64,000 nt of DNA from Alitabrizicola rongguiensis (GTDB taxonomy: Bacteria; Pseudomonadota; Alphaproteobacteria; Rhodobacterales; Rhodobacteraceae). A program made the position numbers and the translations under genes. Below the pieces are notes generated by a model. It searched no databases. It was not told the origin of the DNA and saw only the letters and a list, made by a program, of their open reading frames with translations. The DNA is taken from the NCBI RefSeq assembly GCF_021491355.1, contig NZ_JAKENF010000001.1, positions 1,054,001 through 1,118,000 of the forward strand, given 5' to 3'. Position 1 is the first letter of the stretch. Every line of letters starts with the position of its first letter. This document shows, in pieces, positions 38,080 to 45,099 of this stretch.

Positions 38080-38949
38080 CTAGAACACATCGGGCACGAT
38101 ATTCCGTGCCATGCCGCTTTCCTTGTATCCGCTCGGCCGCTTGTCACGCTTGCCGAGCTTTGGTTTGTCAAACGGCAGCTTTTCGTAGGGGATCTGCGAA
38201 AGGAAATGGGAAATGCAGTTGATCCGGGCTCTCCGCTTGTCATTCGACGGGACGACCCACCAAGGCGCCCATTCGCTGTCCGTGCGTGAGATCATCTCGT
38301 CGTAGGCTTTGGAGTAGTCCCACCACTTCCTGTAGCTTTCGATGTCCATGGGCGACAACTTCCATTGCTTCATAGGGTTGTCGATCCGTTCGCGGAACCG
38401 CTTGTCCTGTTCGTCCATGTCCACATCGAGGAAGTACTTGATGAGAGCGATCCCACCATCGACGATCGTTTTCTCGATCGGTCCCGCAAGCCGCAAGAAA
38501 TGTTCGACTTTCTCGGGTGAGGCAAATCCCATTACCCGGTCCACGCCAGCCCGGTTGTACCAACTCCGGTCAAAGATGACGATTTCGCCAGCGGCCGGGA
38601 AATGTTCCATGTAGCGCTGGAAGAAGAGCTGCGTCTTTTCGCGGTCCGACGGGGCGGGCAAGGCGGTGACACGGAAGACACGCGGACTGACGCGGGCTGT
38701 CAGTGTCTTGATGACACCACCTTTTCCCGCAGCGTCGCGACCCTCGAAGACCACGATGATCCGGGCGCCAGTTCTCTTCACCCAGTCCTGCAGATACGCC
38801 AACTCGATCTGCAGCCGCTCCAGTTCTTTTTCGTAGTGCTTCTTGGCCAGCTTTCGGGCGGCTTTGGGCTCGACAATTGCACTTGCGGCCGGTTCGTCGC
38901 GCATCGCGAGTTCTTCAGATTTGTCGTGCTTCTTACGCTTCTTGCTCAT
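38080..38949 (-). CDS. ppk2: Polyphosphate kinase 2
   Basis: A 289-residue single-domain PPK2. These enzymes use polyphosphate to phosphorylate nucleoside mono- or diphosphates, or run in reverse. The P-loop lies in IVVFEGRDAAGKGGVIKTL, the Walker B in EIVIFDRSWYNRAGVDRVMG, and the lid with its basic residues around KRFRERIDNPMKQWKLSPMD. The N-terminal 50 residues are basic and helical (MSKKRKKHDKSEEL). The length and motifs suit the class I (nucleoside diphosphate) group, but class cannot be fixed without alignment. Same strand as the DUF3300 pair; genes for exopolyphosphatase and CYTH proteins lie at 56.5-58.9 kb. Confidence 0.93.
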   Translation of the reverse strand: MSKKRKKHDKSEELAMRDEPAASAIVEPKAARKLAKKHYEKELERLQIELAYLQDWVKRTGARIIVVFEGRDAAGKGGVIKTLTARVSPRVFRVTALPAPSDREKTQLFFQRYMEHFPAAGEIVIFDRSWYNRAGVDRVMGFASPEKVEHFLRLAGPIEKTIVDGGIALIKYFLDVDMDEQDKRFRERIDNPMKQWKLSPMDIESYRKWWDYSKAYDEMISRTDSEWAPWWVVPSNDKRRARINCISHFLSQIPYEKLPFDKPKLGKRDKRPSGYKESGMARNIVPDVF

Positions 38950-39003
38950 GGCGGACACTTTCGGGATCATCACGTTCCGGCAGCTTCTTAGACGTTCGGT
39001 CCT

Positions 39004-39453
39004 TCACACGGCTTCCGGCGCCCAATTCAGGAAAAAGCCAATGTCGCCGGGCATTCCGCCCGGAAAGTTGATTACTGCGGCTTTGAGCTTGAAGCCCTGC
39101 GGCTTCGCCACCTCGGTGTAGCGCTCGTAGAGTTCTTTCGCCTTGCCCTGAAGGGTTTCGGGCCAGTGAGGAAGCCGATTGTTGATGGCCCGACCGGAAT
39201 CCGTGCAAAGGTCGGACGGAAAGGAATAGACCAGCGCCTCGAACTTCCCGTTGTTCGCGGCACTCATCACCAGCTTCTGGATCATCCCACGTTCTTCGTC
39301 GGTTACATGTTCATGCAGGAAATTTTCGGTAAAGTCTCGAAGCTGCTTCTCCTGCTCGGCCTTGGCCTTTTCCGCCCCTTCGATCTCAGCCATTTCCTTT
39401 TTCAGGATAGCCATGCGCAGATCGCTTGCGCTTACGACTGGTTGTTCGCTCAT
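39004..39453 (-). CDS. Hypothetical protein upstream of ppk2
   Basis: A 149-residue protein that I do not recognise. The first 50 residues are a highly charged helix (EIEGAEKAKAEQEKQLRDF) likely forming a coiled coil. The second half is globular with KFEALVYSFPSDLCTDSGRA, and ends KLKAAVINFPGGMPGDIGFF. No signal peptide or membrane segment. The ATG at 39451-39453 follows GGAGGAGCG; an upstream ATG at 39480 in the same frame is possible. It is 54 bases upstream of ppk2 on the same strand, so it is likely the first gene of that unit, close to a perfect palindrome at 39636. Confidence 0.72.
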   Translation of the reverse strand: MSEQPVVSASDLRMAILKKEMAEIEGAEKAKAEQEKQLRDFTENFLHEHVTDEERGMIQKLVMSAANNGKFEALVYSFPSDLCTDSGRAINNRLPHWPETLQGKAKELYERYTEVAKPQGFKLKAAVINFPGGMPGDIGFFLNWAPEAV

Positions 39454-39635
39454 CGCTCCTCCTTGACCGTCTGCCGCCATTCTGGATGGGACGAACTGGC
39501 CTATCTCCCCAAGACAATACGGAACCCGGAGCCCCACCTTCGGCAAAGGCCTCACTTTTCGTAGACGGGAAAGTTCCACAACTATTTTAATACTTTAGCG
39601 CTTGTCTATCTGGCGCTCTACGCTGTTTAACTTGC

Positions 39636-39652
39636 GTTGTTACAGTAACAAC
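39636..39652. promoter_or_regulatory. Perfect 8+1+8 palindrome, probable operator
   Basis: GTTGTTAC at 39636-39643 and GTAACAAC at 39645-39652 are exact inverted repeats with a single A between. It lies in the spacer between the leftward hypothetical-ppk2 unit and the rightward TPR regulator gene, where an operator shared by both would sit. No T-run follows, so a terminator is unlikely. Confidence 0.6.
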
Positions 39653-39800
39653 ATATCCTCGGGTCATCGGGTTCGCTTCGTCCAAGTCTGGTTTTGAGAA
39701 GCCCAAGGGTCGACCGGACCACCAGCCTTGGAAGACTACGCGTCGCTGAAGGCGAGGACTCGGGCGCAACCGAACATAAGCTACTTGCGGACAAAACTTA

Positions 39801-41318
39801 ATGGACAGTCGAGACCCGCGCGCTCCATCTCTGCAATCGGAAATGCAGCGGCTACTTTCGTCGCCCTCATTCGACGCGTCAGAGCGCAATCGCCGCTTCC
39901 TTCGTTACATCGTAGACGAAACAGGGGCCGGACGGGGTGAGCGGATCAAGGCCTATGCCATCGCTCTTGAGGTATTTGATCGCCCGCCGGAGTTTGATCC
40001 TCTCCTTGATCCCATCGTTCGGATCGAGGCAATGCGGTTGCGCCGATCTCTGGATCGATTCTACCTTCTCGAGGGGCCCTCCGGAGGCCTGCGCCTGAAT
40101 ATACCTAAGGGTCGCTATATCCCGATCCTTGAGCCAGCCGCGCGGGCTGTCTCTCCCAATGATACACACGTTCCACGACTTCTGGTCACGCCGTTGGTCT
40201 GCGACGAAGATTCTATCGAGGCTAGAAAATTCAGCGAGGCCTTCGTTCACGATCTGATTGTCGATCTCAGCCGATTCCCAAGCCTGGCCGTCTTCAGTGC
40301 AGCCGAGGAAAGTCACAGTGTGGACTACGTCCTGAGGAGCAATGCCAGCGAGCGCCCGACGCACATTAACGTTTGTCTGCACCTTCTGCGCGCTGCGGAT
40401 CAGCGGGTTTTGTGGGCGGATCGCTTTGAGGTGGCGCGGCGCGAAGAAGGATTCTGGTCGGAAATGAATGTTTCTGCAAGCGTCGCCCGAACGCTGGCAC
40501 AGGCCTATGGTGTGATCTTCTCTGTCCAAGCTGACACACCCTCTGCTGATTTGCGGGACGCACCTTCCTCGTATTCTGCCGTCCATCTCTTTCTTGACTA
40601 TTGGCGGTCGTTGGACGAACTGGGGATGAATGCATCTGAAGCGGCGCTGGAAGGGGCGATGTCGCTCGAGCCAAACAACGCTGAAGTGCGTGCCTGTCTT
40701 TCGCTTCTACACACCAATAGGGCACGATTTCGGCTTATTCCCTCACTCCAGTCGCGGGCCGAGTTGCATCGAGCGATGGAACTTGCTGCCGAGGCGCTCG
40801 AACTCGCGCCATGCGGCAGCTGGGGCTATTATGCGCTTGGCCTCTCGTACTGGTTCCAAGGTGATATTGCGGGGGCCTTGAGCTCGCTTGACCATGCCGT
40901 GGCCCTGAATCCGAACGACATGATGCTTCTTGCTGAACTTGGGCATCGGTACGCTATGCGGATGGATTGGGATCGGGCAGTGCCGATGCTCAATGCCGCC
41001 TACACCGCATCGCCCTCCCTGCCACAGTCAAACCAGGTGGGCTTGTTCCTTTATCATTTTCATCATCGCAGATTTGATCTGGCTCGTGCAGCGGCATTGA
41101 AAATACGCGATCTGCCCGTTCCCCACGGGGCGCTTGCAATGGCGGCAGTGTCCGGGGAGCTTGGCGATCAGCAGACCGGTCGCGAGGCGTTGGATCAACT
41201 CGAACGGATCAAGCCCGGTTATCTGGGATTTGTCAGGGACGATCTGCGCGAGAGGAATCTGCACCCGACGCTGATCGAAGAGGTGCTGGCGGGGATCGAA
41301 AAGCTTCGATCACGCTAA
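39801..41318 (+). CDS. TPR-containing regulator with winged-helix-like N-terminus
   Basis: A 505-residue soluble protein in three parts. Residues 1-105 form a region (FDASERNRRFLRYIVDETGAG; DPIVRIEAMRLRRSLDRFY; LRLNIPKGRYIPI) seen at the N-terminus of many alphaproteobacterial TPR or cyclase-like regulators and probably a DNA-binding winged helix. Residues about 123-225 resemble a TolB/FlgO-like domain, as in CadC-type or adenylate-cyclase-linked proteins. Residues about 255-480 are TPR repeats (EAALEGAMSLEPNNAEVRAC; GALSSLDHAVALNPNDMML). It lacks a catalytic cyclase domain. It lies upstream of the amino acid decarboxylase operon, from which an IS element now separates it, and may once have controlled it. 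Confidence 0.7.
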   Translation: MDSRDPRAPSLQSEMQRLLSSPSFDASERNRRFLRYIVDETGAGRGERIKAYAIALEVFDRPPEFDPLLDPIVRIEAMRLRRSLDRFYLLEGPSGGLRLNIPKGRYIPILEPAARAVSPNDTHVPRLLVTPLVCDEDSIEARKFSEAFVHDLIVDLSRFPSLAVFSAAEESHSVDYVLRSNASERPTHINVCLHLLRAADQRVLWADRFEVARREEGFWSEMNVSASVARTLAQAYGVIFSVQADTPSADLRDAPSSYSAVHLFLDYWRSLDELGMNASEAALEGAMSLEPNNAEVRACLSLLHTNRARFRLIPSLQSRAELHRAMELAAEALELAPCGSWGYYALGLSYWFQGDIAGALSSLDHAVALNPNDMMLLAELGHRYAMRMDWDRAVPMLNAAYTASPSLPQSNQVGLFLYHFHHRRFDLARAAALKIRDLPVPHGALAMAAVSGELGDQQTGREALDQLERIKPGYLGFVRDDLRERNLHPTLIEEVLAGIEKLRSR

Positions 41319-41342
41319 TGTATAATAGCGATCCTTGAGCTA

Positions 41343-41368
41343 TGAGCTCCTCCCCGAAAATCGGACAG
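41343..41368 (+). repeat. IS left inverted repeat
   Basis: Left terminal inverted repeat, beginning TGAGCTCCTCCCCGA and ending GGACAG. It matches the reverse complement of the right end at 20 of 26 positions. Confidence 0.8.
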
Positions 41369-41423
41369 TGACGGAAGCTACGATCTGAAGTCTGCTGGTC
41401 TCCAAGCACGAGGAGATCAGGAC

Positions 41424-41723
41424 ATGTCGAAGCGCAGGAACCACGACGCAGCATTCAAGGCGCGGGTGGCGCTGGAGGCCGTGAAGGGAGAGCGCACGGT
41501 GTCGGATCTGGCCGCCGAATATGGCGTGCATCCGACGATGATCCACCAATGGAAGCGGTCGCTGCTGGAGGGTGCCGCAGGCATCTTCGAACGCGGTGGT
41601 AAGGCCGCTGTGGCGGCGGAGGTTGCCGAAGAAACGGTCCGCGACCTGCACGCCAAGATCGGAGAACTGGCCGTGGCCAACGATTTTTTGTCCAGAAAGC
41701 TCAAGCCTTGGATCGGGAAGTGA
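41424..41723 (+). CDS. IS3-family transposase OrfA
   Basis: A 99-residue HTH protein, the N-terminal component of an IS3-type transposase. It begins MSKRRNHDAAFKARVALEAV, has the helix-turn-helix TVSDLAAEYGVHPTMIHQWK and a leucine-zipper-like tail (EETVRDLHAKIGELAVAND). A T6 run at the codons for Asp-Phe-Leu just before the end (GATTTTTTG, near 41680-41690) is a plausible slippery site for the programmed -1 frameshift that fuses OrfA to OrfB; orfB is in the -1 frame and overlaps by 16 bases. Confidence 0.92.
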   Translation: MSKRRNHDAAFKARVALEAVKGERTVSDLAAEYGVHPTMIHQWKRSLLEGAAGIFERGGKAAVAAEVAEETVRDLHAKIGELAVANDFLSRKLKPWIGK

Positions 41724-42587
41724 GGCGCGGGATGGTCGAGAAGAACCACCCAAGCCTGTCGGTCGGGGCGCAATGCCGTCTGCTGTCGATCTCGCGGTCA
41801 TCGTTCTACTACGCGCCGCAGGGTGAAACGGCGATGAACCTCGACCTCATGCAGCTGATCGACAAGCAGTTCCTGGAAACCCCTTTCTATGGCGTGCGGC
41901 AGATGACGTGGCACTTGCAGAACGAGGGCCATGCTGTGAACTGCAAGCGCATCCGGCGACTGATGCGGCTCATGCGCCTGATGCCGATCTACCAGAAGCC
42001 CGACACCAGCCGGCCTGCGAAGGGGCACAAGACCTACCCCTATCTGCTGGGTGGGCTAAGGGTGGAGCGGCCCAACCAGGTCTGGTGCGCCGACATCACC
42101 TACCTGCCCATGCGCCGCGGCTTCCTCTATCTGGAAGCCGTCATGGACTGGTTCACCCGCAAGGTTCTGGCCTGGCGTATCTCGAACACGCTTGAGGCCG
42201 ACTTCTGCATCGAGGCGCTGAACGAGGCAGTCCACAAGTTTGGCCCGCCCGAGATCATGAACACCGATCAGGGCAGCCAGTTCACATCCTTCGCCTGGAC
42301 CGACCGGTTAAAGCGTATCGGCACCCGGATCTCGATGGACGGCAAGGGCGTTCGGCGATGGCCTCACCCTCGACAACATCTTCATCGAGCGCCTCTGGCG
42401 GTCCCTGAAGTATGAATGCGTCTACCTGCACGCCTGGGAGACCGGTTCGCAAGCCCGGGCTGGCATCGGTCGCTGGATCACCTTCTACAACCACCACCGC
42501 CCACACACTGCCCATGGCGGTCAACCGCCCGCCGTGGTCTACTTCAACACCATCGAAACCGACCAGCAGGTGCAGGCTGTAGCTTAA
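41708..42587 (+). pseudogene. IS3-family transposase OrfB, frameshifted
   Basis: The DDE transposase domain of the IS element, broken by a frameshift. From 41708 the frame reads MDREVRRGMVEKNHPS and carries the first two catalytic residues in VWCADITYLPM and NTDQGSQFTS. Near 42350 the frame changes by +1 (or -2) and the rest, FGDGLTLDNIFIERLWRS through RPHTAHGGQPPAVVY, including the Glu of SLKYECVYLH, continues in another frame to a TAA at 42585-42587. The catalytic triad is therefore split. Without the shift the product would be about 290 residues, the usual size. Confidence 0.9.
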
Positions 42588-42600
42588 GTCACCCCGAAAT

Positions 42601-42626
42601 CTGGCCAAGGATCGGGGAGTAGCTCA
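42601..42626 (-). repeat. IS right inverted repeat
   Basis: Right terminal inverted repeat of the IS3-family element; read on the minus strand it starts TGAGCTACTCCCCGA and ends GGCCAG. Confidence 0.8.
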
Positions 42627-42837
42627 GACATTCGAAGAATGAGCATTGGATAGGGGAAAGAGAAGTCAAGTGTGTAACTGTAAAACTCATAGCGCGGTTG
42701 ATTGGGAAATTTAGTGCTGCTTATGCTGCCGTTGAGAGGCTCGTCGGCAGGATCGCTGGGGTCATCCGTGCCTAATTTTTGCGGCGGGATAGCAATCCGC
42801 AAGTTCTTCTTGGGGCACAGGGCAGGAGCGGTTGACG
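42627..42837. promoter_or_regulatory. Leader region of the decarboxylase-ADI operon
   Basis: About 210 bases between the IS right end and the first decarboxylase gene. It contains a possible half FNR/Anr site TTGAT at 42698-42702 with a poor second half, and a stem TTGCGG at 42779-42784 with CCGCAA at 42797-42802 close to the start codon, which could affect translation or act in attenuation. AGGAG precedes the ATG. A promoter must lie here unless the IS supplies one; I could not identify it with confidence. Confidence 0.4.
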
Positions 42838-45099
42838 ATGGAATTTACCCAGGCATTCCCGATTGCAATCATCGATGAGGATTTCGGAAGCCGACAAGCC
42901 GTCGGTATCGGCATGAAGCAGCTTGCGACCGAGATTGAACGCGAAGGGTTTCGGGTCGTCAGCGGTATCAGTTATGCGGACGCGCGCCAGATCGCAGGAA
43001 TTTTCAACAGCGAGTCCTGCTGGATCGTCTCGGTGGATGGCGTGGAAGATCCAACAACCCGCTGGCAAGTGCTCGAAGAAATCCTGTCCACCAAGCGCAG
43101 CCGCAACCAGCGCCTACCCATCTTCCTGTTCGGCAATACGACGACGGCGGACATGGTGCCGGTGTCGGTCCTCCGCCACGCCAACGCCTTCCTGCGGCTG
43201 TTTGAAGACTCTCCCGAATTTCTGGCCCGAGTCATCGCCGAGGCGGCACAGCACTATCTCGACGGACTGGCGCCACCGATGTTCAAGGCGCTGATGGATT
43301 ACACGCTGAAGGCTTCCTATTCATGGCACACGCCGGGCCATGGGGGCGGCGTGGCCTTTCGGAAAAGTCCGGTCGGCCAGATGTTCTACGAGTTCTTCGG
43401 CGAGAATACCCTACGTTCGGACATTTCTGTGTCGGTCGGCAAGATCGGCTCGCTGCTGGACCACACCGGCCCGATCGCCGCCGGAGAGCGCAATGCGGCG
43501 CGGATCTTCGGCACGGACGAGACGCTGTTCGTTGTAGGCGGAACATCGACCGCCAACAAGATCGTCTGGCACGGCATGGTGGGGCGCGGTGACCTCGTGC
43601 TGTGCGACCGCAACTGCCACAAGTCGATCCTGCATTCGCTGATCATGACGGGGGCGACCCCGATCTACCTGATCCCGTCGCGAAACGGGCTTGGGATCAT
43701 CGGTCCGATCTCGAAGGACCAGTTCACACCCGACGCCATCGCGGCCAAGATCGCCGCCAGCCCGTTTGCGCAGGAGACCAGCGGCAAGGTCCGACTGATG
43801 GTGGTCACGAACTCGACCTATGATGGGCTTTGCTACAATGCAGACGGCATCAAGGCATCGCTCGGCGACGCGGTCGAGGTGCTGCATTTCGACGAAGCCT
43901 GGTATGCCTATGCGAATTTTCATCCGTTCTACGACGGATATCACGCCATTTCTTCCAGTCAGTCCGCGCGGTCGGCGCACGCGATCACCTTTGCGACGCA
44001 GTCCACGCACAAGCTTCTCGCAGCGTTTTCCCAGGCTTCGATGATTCATGTGCAGAATGCTGAGACGAAGGCGCTGGACATGACCCGGTTCAACGATGCC
44101 TTCATGATGCACACCTCGACCTCGCCGCAATACGGCATCATCGCCTCTCTCGACGTGGCTGCGGCGATGATGGAACAGCCCGCCGGCCAATCGCTTGTGC
44201 AGGAGACGCACGACGAAGCGCTGGCCTTCCGCCATGCGATGCAAAGCGTGCGCGGGCAGATCGGCGGAAGCTGGTGGTTCGATGTCTGGCAACCGGACGG
44301 ACTCTTGTCCAAGCCCGCGTCCGATCGCGCCAGTTGGTCGCTGAACCCCGGCGACAAGTGGCACGGTTTTGAAGGCCTGGCGGTCGATCATGTGATGGTC
44401 GATCCGATCAAGGTGACGATCCTGACTCCGGGGATGACGGCCGACGGCACCATGCAGGCCGAGGGCATTCCGGCGGTCGTCGTGGTGAAGTTCCTGTCGT
44501 CGCGGCGGATCGAGATCGAGAAGACTGGGCTCTATTCCTTCCTCGTCCTGTTCTCGATGGGCATCACCAAGGGCAAGTGGAGCACCCTGATCACCGAGCT
44601 TCTGAACTTCAAGGAGCTCTACGACGCGAACAGGCCGCTCGACCATGTGCTGCCTGATCTCGTTTCGGCCCATCCCGAGGCCTATGGCGGCATGGGACTG
44701 AAGGATCTCTGCGACCTGATCCACAAGGCGTATCGCAAGGACAACCTGCCGCGCGCCCAGCAGGAGATGTACACGACGCTGCCCGAAATGGCCCTGCGTC
44801 CGGCCGATGCCTATGACCGGCTGGTGAAGGGACGAGTCGAAAGCGTCGAGGTCGATCACCTGATCGGACGCACGCTTGCGGTGATGATCGTGCCATACCC
44901 GCCGGGCATCCCGCTGATCATGCCGGGCGAAAGGATCACGACGGCCACCGCATCCATCCGCGACTATCTGGTCTATGCGCGTGGGTTCGACCGCCGCTTC
45001 CCCGGATTCGAGACCGACATTCACGGCCTGCGGTTTGATGGGACGGGCGCTGACCGACGCTATCTGGTGGATTGCCTGACAGAGGGACAGGGGGAATGA
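42838..45099 (+). CDS. Biodegradative arginine/lysine decarboxylase (AdiA/CadA-like)
   Basis: A 753-residue fold-type I PLP decarboxylase of the Orn/Lys/Arg group. The N-terminal 130 residues are the response-regulator-like wing domain (FPIAIIDEDFGSRQAVGIGM); the core has YSWHTPGHGGGVAFRKSP and the PLP lysine Lys392 in TQSTHKLLAAFSQAS, then the C-terminal domain. The pre-lysine sequence STHKLL matches AdiA rather than the SVHKQ of ornithine enzymes. Family members are induced by acid and low oxygen and consume a proton per turnover. Substrate cannot be fixed: arginine (to agmatine) or lysine (to cadaverine). The ATG at 42838 is preferred to an in-frame TTG two codons upstream. Its stop overlaps the next start as ATGA. 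Confidence 0.82.
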   Translation: MEFTQAFPIAIIDEDFGSRQAVGIGMKQLATEIEREGFRVVSGISYADARQIAGIFNSESCWIVSVDGVEDPTTRWQVLEEILSTKRSRNQRLPIFLFGNTTTADMVPVSVLRHANAFLRLFEDSPEFLARVIAEAAQHYLDGLAPPMFKALMDYTLKASYSWHTPGHGGGVAFRKSPVGQMFYEFFGENTLRSDISVSVGKIGSLLDHTGPIAAGERNAARIFGTDETLFVVGGTSTANKIVWHGMVGRGDLVLCDRNCHKSILHSLIMTGATPIYLIPSRNGLGIIGPISKDQFTPDAIAAKIAASPFAQETSGKVRLMVVTNSTYDGLCYNADGIKASLGDAVEVLHFDEAWYAYANFHPFYDGYHAISSSQSARSAHAITFATQSTHKLLAAFSQASMIHVQNAETKALDMTRFNDAFMMHTSTSPQYGIIASLDVAAAMMEQPAGQSLVQETHDEALAFRHAMQSVRGQIGGSWWFDVWQPDGLLSKPASDRASWSLNPGDKWHGFEGLAVDHVMVDPIKVTILTPGMTADGTMQAEGIPAVVVVKFLSSRRIEIEKTGLYSFLVLFSMGITKGKWSTLITELLNFKELYDANRPLDHVLPDLVSAHPEAYGGMGLKDLCDLIHKAYRKDNLPRAQQEMYTTLPEMALRPADAYDRLVKGRVESVEVDHLIGRTLAVMIVPYPPGIPLIMPGERITTATASIRDYLVYARGFDRRFPGFETDIHGLRFDGTGADRRYLVDCLTEGQGE

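Larger units (their letters stand above)
41343..42626 (+). mobile_element. IS3-family insertion sequence
   Basis: A 1284-base IS3-type element with two overlapping genes. The ends are imperfect inverted repeats of 26 bases with 20 matches; outer termini are TGAGCT on the left and AGCTCA on the right. orfA is intact; orfB has a frameshift near 42350, so the element is probably inactive unless rescued in trans. I find no clear target-site duplication in the flanking bases (CTA left, GAC right), which suggests an old insertion or later rearrangement. It separates the TPR regulator gene from the amino acid decarboxylase operon. Confidence 0.88.

Noticed and set aside
42698-42711. FNR/Anr-type site upstream of the decarboxylase-ADI operon
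   Set aside because: TTGAT is present but the second half AAATT matches poorly the expected ATCAA, so no site is claimed.
43411-45024. Long open frame (537 codons) on the minus strand within the AdiA-like decarboxylase gene
   Set aside because: It is antisense to a well-supported gene, has no ribosome-binding site or recognisable motif, and is expected from high-GC codon use.
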